Assembly: GCA_030278955.1 (NCBI GenBank)
Contig: JAOANR010000015.1
Coordinates: 20,121,073-20,185,072, forward strand
DNA length: 64,000 nt
Reading direction: 5' to 3'
Source: Hygrophila difformis
Taxonomy: Eukaryota; Streptophyta; Magnoliopsida; Lamiales; Acanthaceae
The position numbers were made by a program, and so were the translations under genes. Of the stretch, positions 49,100 to 58,797 are shown piece after piece (positions within the stretch are counted from its first letter, which is position 1; the number at the start of each line of letters is the position of its first letter). The notes beneath the pieces are model-generated. The model saw only the letters and a list, made by a program, of their open reading frames with translations. It had not been told where the DNA came from and did no database searches.

Positions 49100-49238
49100 C
49101 TTTAGTTATGTTTTAATTACCAAAAAAATTACATTTATATCTTAAAGTTTTATAATTTTAAAATTTATGTATATTTTTAATTTTTTCCTTAAATATTTTT
49201 ATTTTTGTTCTCTTTTCAAATTCTCGTATCATTCAAAT

Positions 49239-49382
49239 ATGTACTTATTTTCAAATTATAGCATTTAAAGATAAAATTTTATTCACTAAATAAGGCATTA
49301 TTATTAAAATATGTACTTATTTTCAAGTTATAGCATTTAAAAATAAAATTTTATTCGCTAAATATGGCATTATTATTAGTTC
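49239..49382. repeat. 72-bp tandem duplication in the left arm
   Basis: Two copies (49239-49310, 49311-49382) starting ATGTACTTATTTTCAA with about five differences. The right arm has a single copy. Confidence 0.8.
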
Positions 49383-49574
49383 TTTTATTATCTTATTTAG
49401 CATCATTTTTTCACATCAATATATTTATTATTTATAAATTTTAACAAAAATCGTATTTATTTTCAATTCTACAATTAATATCGGCTTCGGCTACGCTAAA
49501 AAAATTCTATAATTAATAATATTTAAATATATAAAATTATAGGAGTAATAAATATCATTGCACCACAAAAAATT

Positions 49575-49868
49575 TAAAAGTTGTTTAGAGTACTTTTATG
49601 TACGTGTTTGAAGTACTATTATGCACTTGTTAAGAATATCATTATGAACTTCTTTCAAGTCCTATTATAAATTTCTTTATAGTACTGTTATGAAGTTATT
49701 TGAGTACTGTTATGAAAGTTTTTAAAGTATGATTATGCAGTTATTAAGACTACCATTATGAACTTTTTGGAGTACTGTTATGAAGTTATGTAGAGTACTA
49801 TTATAAGTGTTAAAGTATTGTTATGCACTTATTAATAGTATAGTTGCAAACTTTTTGGGAGTACCATT
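49575..49868. repeat. Degenerate GTACTRTTATGAACTT repeat array, left
   Basis: Roughly ten irregular units of 25-35 bp such as GAGTACTGTTATGAAGTTA. The array resumes at 52205-52272, 53229-53310 and 53840-53950, interrupted by insertions. Confidence 0.75.
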
Positions 49869-50035
49869 AATTGCTAGCTCGTCGCAAAGCTGCAAAATAA
49901 ATATTAGTCATACACCACAAAAAGAAGATAAATAAATGTAATATGTAGTGAGTAGGGTCGTCTCCACAAGGAATGCTCAAAGAGTTTAATTCAATCACTT
50001 GATTAATTATAAATTATATTTATATCTATAAAGAT

Positions 50036-50050
50036 GGGGGGGGGGGGGGG
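50036..50050 (+). repeat. Run of 15 G
   Basis: Uninterrupted G15, bounded by AAGAT and ATTTTG. Confidence 0.95.
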
Positions 50051-50636
50051 ATTTTGATTGCAACTAACCTATTAAAAAGAAAATAAAAATCAAACAAGAA
50101 CTAAAACAATTTCAAGGTAACAAGTGAGCTCTTAAGGATAGTTAAAACTCTAGCTTAGGCATTAATTATGTATTGGATATGGGAATTGATCATTGACAAC
50201 ATTTAGCTCGATTGCAATTGACTAAATTGGTTAAAGTTGGTCTACAAGTGTTTCCCAACCATTTTTTCCATACTTATTCGATGGCCTAGGTACGACCATA
50301 AGCCATTCCCCTAATCAAGTGTGAATACTAGGTACGACCATAGCATAAACATGACTTGAAAGCATTTAGAACAAGAAAAATCCAATTCGATTCAACACTA
50401 ATCCTACGAGGTAGTGTTCAAAATCAATTTTAATTCCCCACTAGAGTATTCTTCCTCTAGCTTGCTACTTGACTGGAAAATACACAATTACGGATGCACT
50501 TTACAATCTAGCAATAAATTACTCAATCAACACGCGGCCGCTATATCAATCAAACAATTCTAAACACAATAAATGGAGGGATTAAAAATACCCAATTCAA
50601 TTGAGCATAAAAACCTGTCAACATAATAAGTCTCCC

Positions 50637-51376
50637 TTAATTTCGATGCACTGAAGGTTGAATAAGATTGGCAAGGGTGATGTGACTATGATGCAAGTTC
50701 CAGGGGTTGTCTCTCTGTTTCGCCACTGGAAAGGTCCATAGCAGATTGAGGAGGTTAAAGAAAGATCAATAAGTTAGTGACACGACGCTGATGTTGCTAA
50801 TTTCTGGTGTTGGCTCATGCTGGTAATATGAAGCTTGGGAGTGTTGTTGCTGCCTCACGTTGATGTTAATTTGAGGTTGGCACTGAGGGTAATGATTGTC
50901 GAGTGATTTATGTGGGGTTTTGAAGGAATGTTAAACCTGGGCTTGAGAGTTTGAGATGAAGATGATATGGAGATATCGATGCTGCTGCTGTTCTGATGCC
51001 GAGGACGTTATTTCTAATATATCGATGATGCCCTGAGTTGTTTGATGCTGTTGTTGAATGCAGGTGTAATAGACGGCAGCTATGAGTTTGCCGCGCCTGC
51101 TAATGCTGCTACTGTTATTATATTCGTCTTGCTGAGAGGGTTGAAGAATGGATGTTTAAGATTGAAGTGTGGCGGCCGATCGAGCAAGAGTTTGTAATAG
51201 AAATTTTATGCTATAGTTCATGTGTGTTACTGCTACTGTCATTACATCTGTCTTGGTGAGTGGAAGGCAGGTGTTGCTTTGGGGTGGTAAGATTGTTTTG
51301 TAGCAAACATTGTATGAGGTACTTAACTTGATAGAAATAAAACCACCTTTTCTCAAAAAAAAAAAAAAAAAAAAAA
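50637..51376 (+). mobile_element. 5'-truncated LINE tail or retrocopy with poly(A)
   Basis: 740 bp ending in ACCACCTTTTCTC and a run of about 23 A. The duplication ACATAATAAGTCTCCC lies at 50621-50636 and 51377-51392, perfect. The end is like plant L1 3' ends. No open coding sequence of note, so parent not identified. Confidence 0.8.
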
Positions 51377-52391
51377 ACATAATAAGTCTCCCAATTCCAT
51401 ATCTAAACACAAATTCAAAACCTAATCTAGATAAGAAATCTATTCACAATCTATCCAAAACATAACCAAATCCACAAAGCAAAACATGATAATCAATTAC
51501 AGGAATTGACAGAAAAATTCACCACAACAAAGACTGAAACTTGTCGCCCTTGAAGACTCCCAAATTCGTCTGGAAGAGGGCTCCAATTTTCGCCTGCTCT
51601 GCTGCTTCAAATTGGCCTGGACAATGGCTGCTGCTCTGGACGGTTCCTGGTGAACGAAAAACAATGGAATCGGGACTTCCCTGGAACGGTTCTTAGAAAA
51701 GTGAAAACTAAATAATGAAATCTGTATTTGTCCTCTCTCTCCTGCGTCCCTGGTGCTCTCTTTTGTTCTCTTTAATTCCCAGAAAAATAAAAAATAAAAA
51801 ATAAATAGGCCCATGAGCAAACCCCCGTTCTCCCCTTCTTTGACTCCTTTTCTTCCAATTCTATTTCCCCGTTCTTTTCTTTTCAAATCTGAGAAACACT
51901 TTTTTGATTTAATGCCCAGGGTTCTAGATATATCAATCCAGCCCCCAAGGACCTTGTTGCAATATTTAAAGAGAATAGGTGGGTCCCAATGCTTCAAAAC
52001 TCATAGACAGTCTTTTGGCATGATTACGCCCAAGGAAGACCTCTCTGCTGCTGTCCACTTTGCCAAAACTTCTCCAAAAACATGCCACTTCAATCCATCC
52101 TACATATTCACCAAAAACTCATCATTAGAAACATATTAACTCATTTAGCACCCAACAATAACATCAAAATTATAGCAAAATATTGACAAAATATGTCAAT
52201 ATCACATTATGAACTTCTTTGTAGTACTGTTATGAAAGTGTTTGAAGTATTATTATGCACTTCTTAAGAATATGTTAACCTCAGAAAAAAAATGTTAAAG
52301 TCCATGTTCGTTAGTACAATATTGGAGGCCCATCTATGTTTGCACTGTCCAGCCCATTCCGTCAAGACACGTGAGTTGGGTAAAATATATC

Positions 52392-52668
52392 TGGAAGAGG
52401 GAGGCCGCGTAGACACAGCCCGGAAGAGGGAGGCCGCGTAGACACCCCGTAAGAGGGAGGCCGCGTAGACACAGCCCGGAAGAGGGAGGCCGCGTAGACA
52501 CCCCGGAAGAGGGAGGCCGCGTAGACACACAGCCCGGGAGAGGGAGGCCGCGTAGACACACAGCCCGGGAGAGGGAGGCCGCGTAGACACAACCCGGAAG
52601 AGGGAGGCCGCGTAGACACAGCCCGGAAGAGGGAGGCCGCGTAGACACAGCCCGGAAGAGGGAGGCCG
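52392..52668 (+). repeat. 27-32-bp minisatellite in the solo LTR
   Basis: About ten units of GGAAGAGGGAGGCCGCGTAG followed by ACAC and AGCCC or CCC. Length variation comes from the ACAC/AGCCC part. Confidence 0.9.
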
Positions 52669-52799
52669 TCTGTAAGGGTGGAGGCCATGGAGGCCCAAAG
52701 AGATGGTGGAGGCCGTCCGTAAGAATGGAGGTCGTCTGTAAGGGTGGAGGCCATGGAGGCCCAAAGAGATGGTGGAGGCCGTCCGTAAGAATGGAGGCC
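52668..52799 (+). repeat. 66-bp tandem duplication
   Basis: Two copies starting GTCTGTAAGGGTGGAGGCC at 52668 and 52734, almost identical. Confidence 0.85.
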
Positions 52800-53710
52800 G
52801 TCCTTTAAGGATGGAGGCCCAGAAAAGTTGGGTTTAGGGTTCAGGATGGAGGCCGTCTTGGAGGCCGCCTTTAATGAAGCTGTGTCGAGATCAGGATGGA
52901 GGCCTCATGTAAGGAAACATATCAAGGCAAGATACTGTATAAGGAAACAAATCCAGACAGATCATGGAGTGAAGATCCATCACCCCTATATATATGCGAT
53001 GCGGTACCACTTGCGAGGGATCTCCAATCTTCTCCTCAGAGAGCCAGTTTTTATATTTTTTTTACTTTCTTTACTGCTTTCCTGCACTTTACAGTTTTCA
53101 GTACTTTTCGATTCCTTTACAGCTTTTCTTTCAATTCCTGTAATCTTTCCTCCATTGTTCTTGTAATCCTTCCTCAAAGTTCATTAATAAAAGAGATATT
53201 CCTTTCTCCCAGATTTTCATTGTTAACAGAATACAATTATGAACTTCTTTGGAGTAATATTATGAACTTATTTGAAGTATTGTTATGAACCTGCTTAGAG
53301 TATATCATTATGGATTCGTTTGCAAAAATTTAAAGATACTCTTCATATTTGTAGTGCAATGAAATTATAATTTGAATATTTTCGATGGTAGAATTCAACA
53401 TAATATAATTCTATTTTGAAATGTAAAACTAATAAATATCGGGGTATTAAAAAAATGAAGCTAAAAAAGGCAAATAAAAAATTAATAATACGATATTTAG
53501 CGAATAATTTTTTTTTATTCTTAAATGCTAGTATTATTTTGAAAATAAAATTTTGTACTTTTGAATAAATACATATTTAAATGAAATGAGAATCTGAAGA
53601 GGGCAAAAAAAATTAAAAATATTTAAGGTAATTTTTTTAAAACTATTACATATATTTTAAAAAAAATTAAAAAAAAATTAAGATTCAAATTTAAATTGAT
53701 CTAATTTAAA

Positions 53711-53711
<1 letters not shown>

Positions 53712-53775
<64 letters not shown>
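53712..53775. repeat. (AAT)n microsatellite
   Basis: About twenty uninterrupted AAT units in the right arm of the inverted-repeat element. Confidence 0.95.
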
Positions 53776-53984
53776 TGATACTCATATGAAATATACTAAA
53801 TATAATGCAGTTTAAATATTACATAAATTTTATAATATTTATAAGTGTATTATTGTGAACTTATTTGGAATTACAAACTTCTTTTGAGTACTCTTATGAA
53901 TGAGTCTAAAGCACGTTAAGAACTTGTAACAAGTACCATTATGAAATATTACGGTTAACCGGCCGCCTAACAAACCATCTCATG

Positions 53985-54345
53985 CACTCTTGGTCCCAAA
54001 ACTTTTTCAAATATACGCGGTAAAGCTCAACAAGGAATCAGTCTGGCCCGGGGCGCCACCTAAGGTTGCATTTGCTTAAGTGCAACATCCACCTCGTGTG
54101 ATGGGCATAGACAGCGGATTAATCAAATGATCCAAAAGAAACTCCAAACCATGGAGAGCCGCACCCTCCTACACCAGTGAAAAATTGGAAGCAATGAGCT
54201 GCAGCCGCTGCTAATCTGTCTCCCACTCATTGGCCTCATTACATAAGCCTAAATCCGATTCCTTTTCCTCCTCAACTTTGTTTTAGCATGGAAATACGTG
54301 GTGTTTCCGTCTCCCTGCTTGATCCATTTATCCTTCACATTTTAA
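53985..54345 (-). pseudogene. LINE ORF2 remnant
   Basis: On the minus strand the phrases DKWIKQGDGNTTYFHAKTK, LRRKRNRI and, further on, EVDVALKQMQP then APRAR recall the L1 ORF2 linker between endonuclease and RT (W-GD-NT-FFH, then KAPGPD). Stops and frame changes break the rest. No ends or tail seen. Confidence 0.65.
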
Positions 54346-55102
54346 TTTATTTATTAAACATAGAAGTTTTTATTATTATCAGAAAGTATTTTGAATTAAT
54401 GATACAATCATCATAGGTTAGGAAATAATCTAAGTGATTTTGGTAAATGAAGAAACCATCACATATTTTTTTTTGATAATTTTACCCTTTTAGATTATAA
54501 TCGTTAGATTTAATTCAATTGATGAGATTGTTGTTTTGACCATACTTCCAAATATTTGGAAGCACCATAACCGTTTCCATTTTATAAATAGGTCAGACTC
54601 GTGTCATTTTAAAAGTCTATTTAGCTATCAACATCGAAATCTTAGCTTGGACCGTTTTTGTCTTTGCAAGATCGGAATCGTAGAATCAAATTTAAATCCT
54701 AAGTCCTACCAAATTGCAACACTAGATAAAAATAATTATACACATTAACAAGTGAACATAACATAGAATATTATAATGTAAAGGAAGAGATAAAACACTA
54801 TAAACAATCGAAAATAAAATAAGATTGGTTTTATGATAAACATGAAATTATGAGAGCATATTTCAAATTTTAGTAGGATCGGATTATATAGGATCGTAAG
54901 ATCCTACAATTAAAATCGGGATTTTACAAAAATTTGGGATCAAGGTCGATATACTGTTAAATTTAAGACCTTACAAAGATCTGGATTGTTCCTAAGGTGT
55001 GTGATCGTACGATCGTAAGATCTTAATAACTAATCCAAATAGGCTTAGGATAGGCCAACTATTTAATTTTTTTATATAAAATTTAATATTTATTAAAAAA
55101 TA
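54346..55102. other. AT-rich non-coding stretch
   Basis: No gene seen. Short inverted phrases such as GGATCGTAAGATCC and GATCGTACGATC near 54892 and 55007 suggest a decayed MITE. Otherwise featureless. Confidence 0.4.
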
Positions 55103-55363
55103 TTTCCTCCGTTCTTATTTATTTGCTACGGACCCACCCAGCACGCAGTTCAATGCACATTTTAAATCATTAATAACTCAATTTTGGTACAAGTAAAAAT
55201 TCTAAAAGTTCGATATTTAAAATTACACGATGAGACGAATCTAACAAGATCTCACTTGACTATATTTTAACTTGTATAACTATGATAAAATTTTAAGTGA
55301 AAGTGTGTGGGTGAATAGTGTCCAAAATCTCAATGTGGCAAATAAAAAGAAAAAAAACGGATG

Positions 55364-55366
<3 letters not shown>
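55103..55366. mobile_element. Stowaway-like MITE
   Basis: TA|TTTCCTCCGTTC to ACGGATGAAG|TA. The interior CGGACCCACCCAGCACGCAG is shared with 7731-7990 and 55712-55969. Confidence 0.8.

Positions 55367-55445
<79 letters not shown>
55367..55445. repeat. (TTA)n microsatellite
   Basis: About 26 TTA units between two MITEs. Starts at the TA duplication of the left one. Confidence 0.95.
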
Positions 55446-55447
55446 TA

Positions 55448-55698
55448 CTCCCTCCCTCCCGTTAATAATATCTCATAATTTTTGGGCACGGTATTTTAGA
55501 TAGAATGTGTTATTGTGTTAAAGTAGAGTAATTAGTTGATGTAATGTTTATTTGAATTGAGAAAAGGTGAATTAATTAGTTGATATGATGTTTTCGTTGA
55601 TGTTAATAAAGTAAAATTTTTCCATAAAGATAAATGTGACAATTGTAGTAGAACGGACTAAAAAGGAAAGTGAGATAGAATTAGTGGGATGGAGAGAG
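55448..55698. mobile_element. Stowaway-like MITE, second family
   Basis: TA|CTCCCTCCCTCCCG to GGATGGAGAGAG|TA. The interior (ATATCTCATAATTTTTGGGC) differs from that of its neighbours. Confidence 0.75.
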
Positions 55699-55711
55699 TA
55701 TTAATTTAGTA

Positions 55712-55969
55712 CTTCCTCTGTTTTCTTTTATTTGCTACGGACCCACATAGCGCGCAGTCCAATGCACAATTTAAATTATTAATAACTCAAGTTCGGTACA
55801 AGTAAAAATTCTAAAAGTTCGATTTTAAAACTACACAACGAGACGAATTTAACAAGATCACACTTAACTATATTTTAACTTGTATAGCTATGGTAAAATT
55901 TTAAATGAAAGTGTAAGAGTGAATAGTAGCTAAAACCCCGATGGGGCAAATAAAAAGAAACAGAGGAAG
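55712..55969. mobile_element. Stowaway-like MITE
   Basis: TA|CTTCCTCTGTTTTC to CAGAGGAAG|TA. Same family as 55103-55366 and 7731-7990. Confidence 0.85.
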
Positions 55970-55980
55970 TATTTAAATAC

Positions 55981-56195
55981 TCACCCATCCAAACTAGAGA
56001 TATCCGGTTTAATTTCTGTACACAATCCAATACATTTTTCTAATTGTTAATATATCAAAATACATACAAGTAAAAATTATAAATATATATATATATATTC
56101 TAAAGCTATACGATTAGATGAATCTAATAAAACTGAACTCGACTATTCTTTTTAAAATATATATTTACAATAATATTGAGTCAAAATCTATATAT
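55981..56195. mobile_element. Partial Stowaway-related sequence
   Basis: ACAATCCAATACATTTTTCTA, ACAAGTAAAAATTATAAA and CGATTAGATGAATCTAATA match the interior of the family without clear ends. Includes an (AT)n tract near 56080. Confidence 0.5.
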
Positions 56196-56221
56196 TATTA
56201 AAACCATTAGTGGTCAACCAA

Positions 56222-56524
56222 GTCAACATTTAGTGGGGTGTATTGGATTGAGACTCTACAGGATTTTTTTGGACTTTCAAAGTTGGGGTGTATTCAATCT
56301 AGATTTTAAAAAGTCTTTAAAAATCTAGATGTATTCAATACAGATTTTCGAAAGTCTTTAAAAATCCAGAGGTATTCAATACAGATTTTAAAAAGTCTTT
56401 AAAAATCTAGAGGTATTCAACACTCTATGGATTTTAATTCTTTATAGATTTTAATGGATTCTCTTAAAAATTATAACTACACGAAATCTCTCTAAAATCA
56501 GCCAGACTCTTCATAGACTCTATA
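56222..56524. mobile_element. Harbinger-type MITE, cut by the chromovirus
   Basis: GGGGTGTATTGGATT after TTAGT, then repeated GTATTCAATCTAGATTTTAA and AAAGTCTTTAAAAATC phrases, known from plant Harbinger MITEs. No mirrored end is found before the LTR at 56525, so the other end may lie beyond the window. Confidence 0.5.
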
Positions 56525-57116
56525 TGTAACGCCCCGAAAATTCAAATCTGATTTTCGGAAGCATTACCACCGTACTAACTATCCTAAACTAGTGGCCAGC
56601 TAATTTAAAACAGCTAGTACAAGGCTGAGCAAAACCTAAAGTGTTAATCTGATTAATCCATTTTAATGCAGAAGCTGAAATAAAATAAACACATAGGCAC
56701 ATGGAAAAAGGTCTCACCAATAACCATAAAATAATATTAACAAATTACCCGGCTACAAGCCTCACAAAAAGCATAAACAACATACCAAATCTCAAACAGG
56801 GCTACCAGCCCAAATCAGTAGATCACATAAGGCCACCGGCCGACTGAATATAAATCCTAGGCTCACAGGCCTCAACTAGTCAATAATCCAATGACAAATC
56901 ATAATTATCAAAACAATAGAGTATCACATAAACACATAAGATCAAATGAGTAGGCAGGTCCTATCTATGTGATCTCTCAACCCCAAACCCAATCATGCTC
57001 CAGCGCCTCCAGCAGGATCTATAAAACAGACAAAAGCAAAGGGAGTCAGTACAACGTACTGAGCAAGGCTACGTGTTGGGGAGTAAGGGATAACAGAGCA
57101 ACAAGAGTAAATAATG

Positions 57117-57179
<63 letters not shown>

Positions 57180-57721
57180 GCATGAATAATAAAGCAGAAT
57201 AAAAATAAAAGCAACCAAACATCACACCGTCCCATACCGGTGCTTCAACCACAATCATACAATTTATGCACGTGATGCATGGCCTAACATACACCTATCT
57301 AACCTATATGCAAATGCAATGAATATGCCTAGCCGGCACCTAAAAACCCGGGCGGTATGAACCCACGGGTGAGGATATCATCAACTCCAACCCGTTACAG
57401 GGTAACATACACCATCCCCGCAGGGACCACAGGCATCACAGCCCATATCATACACCCCGCTGGGTCATCGGGACTCAACAACACCGGTGAAGGCTGCCCG
57501 ATCAATCACGTCCATCATAACAACCCATAGGGTTAAATAACCGTCAATTCCAATGAAATACCATTCTCATGTCACATAATAAGGTGTTCAAACAACTAGA
57601 CAAAAATCCTGAATGTTAGTATTCACATCCTTCCAGCTCAAATTAGTCATAAACAGACTCTCAGGATACAATTTATTCAAATCCCTATCAGTGCCCTGCA
57701 CCTCCCTCATAACAAGTACTG

Positions 57722-57752
<31 letters not shown>

Positions 57753-58712
57753 TCACAACATATAAACAAGTACTTACAACTATAGGTGTATAAATATATA
57801 TATTCTCACACTAGTCTCATTCCACGCATTGAAGAAGAAATAACAAAAAGCTTACTGCTCACAATTATGAAGCCTGCCTGGTGAAGAAAGAAAACCACAT
57901 AAACTTATCTAAATTGCAAGACTAAATAAATTAACTAATACAAACAAAACACTTCCAGAATCCAAAAAAAGAATTAGTCACTCAACTCCAAAAAGAATTA
58001 GTCCAGAATCTAAGCTTATCTAACGCTGATTGCATTCCCTGGACACTAAATCAACATAAATTAATTGACCCAAGCCAACAAAATTATCAACTCCCCTCCA
58101 CTGACACTCGGTCGACACAGACAGTGGAGAATATCATTAAAATAGCAGATACTGGGTTAATGAACGACATTCATTAATTCACAAATCAAAACAATATATA
58201 CGATTAAGCCTTGTCGGAGATCACCCCAATACCCCCAAACACGTAATTTAAGCACACAATCCCTTGCCTGATATCTTCCCAGCGATTAAACGCCTCCGAA
58301 TTGCTCAAATTCGAATCCGATCGGCCAAAACAACTCACAAACCTAGCATTTCGAAACATCCCCAATTCACTACCAAAATGATCGAAATAAAAATCATAGC
58401 GAAGAAGATGACGAAGAGAAACACTTACCAACAACCGATTAATCAATCGGCCAAGAAACGCGATGATTTGAAAGAGCCGAAGATCACTCCAACCTCTCCT
58501 CTCTCGGCCGTTCCCTGCGTCTCCCGTTTTTTTTTTCTTTTTCTTTCCAACTTACAAAATAACCCCATTTAACTCTACAATAGTTAAATAATTGCAAAAA
58601 GGCCCCCATCACTCTCAATTTACACAAAAGGAACCCCATCCGGACTGAAATGCAAAATATCCAAATACCAAATTATTTAAACAGTCCAATTTAATTAAAT
58701 CGGGTCATTACA
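56525..58712 (-). repeat. 3' LTR of the chromovirus (2188 bp)
   Basis: In element sense it starts TGTAATGACCCG and ends GGGGCGTTACA. It holds an (AAT)n microsatellite (about 57110-57177) and a (TA)n tract (57720-57752). Confidence 0.93.
57110..57177. repeat. (AAT)n microsatellite in the LTR
   Basis: About twenty AAT units. It gives rise to a spurious poly-Asn frame. Confidence 0.95.
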
Positions 58713-58725
58713 TTCCTCCCCCCTT
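58713..58725 (-). other. Polypurine tract
   Basis: The minus strand reads AAGGGGGGAGGAA directly before the 3' LTR. Confidence 0.9.
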
Positions 58726-58797
58726 ACGATCATTTCGTCCCCGAAATGCACATTCAAGAACATGATCAAAAATCAAAACAAGGGGAAAAATGTTACC

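Larger units (their letters stand above)
49872..52204 (-). mobile_element. Solo LTR (about 1.6 kb without its own insertion)
   Basis: Minus-strand ends TGATATTGACAT and GAGCTAGCA. CATTA lies at 49865-49869 and 52205-52209, with two extra bases at the left. The interrupted repeat array continues on both sides. The phrase AGTAGGGTCGTCTCCACAAGG near 49946 is typical of plant LTRs. Family not assigned; no internal region. Confidence 0.6.
52273..53228 (+). mobile_element. Solo LTR carrying minisatellites
   Basis: Ends TGTTAACC and TTGTTAACA. Perfect 5-bp duplications GAATA lie at 52268-52272 and 53229-53233. TATATATAT at about 52986-52994 serves as a TATA box, and AATAAA lies near 53185. This order fits U3-R-U5 on the plus strand. 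The two tandem repeats fill much of U3. Confidence 0.85.
48590..53880. mobile_element. Long inverted-repeat (foldback-like) element with nested insertions
   Basis: Left arm about 48620-49575 (without its two SINEs) is the inverted complement of right arm about 53340-53820. For example CCTTAAATATTTTT...ATTCTC...AAATATGTA on the left matches the reverse of the right, as does CATTGCACCACAAA versus CATTGCACTACAAA. The centre is built of GTACTRTTATGAACTT-type repeats. No transposase is seen. Ends and target duplication are not resolved. Confidence 0.55.

Noticed and set aside
52264..52764. Open frames with repeated RPPSSGL-type peptide on the minus strand
   Set aside because: They are translations of the 27-32-bp minisatellite in three frames; no start context or domain.
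55318..55503. Poly-Leu frame, and poly-Asn/poly-Ile frames at 56969-57235
   Set aside because: Direct translations of TTA/AAT microsatellites.
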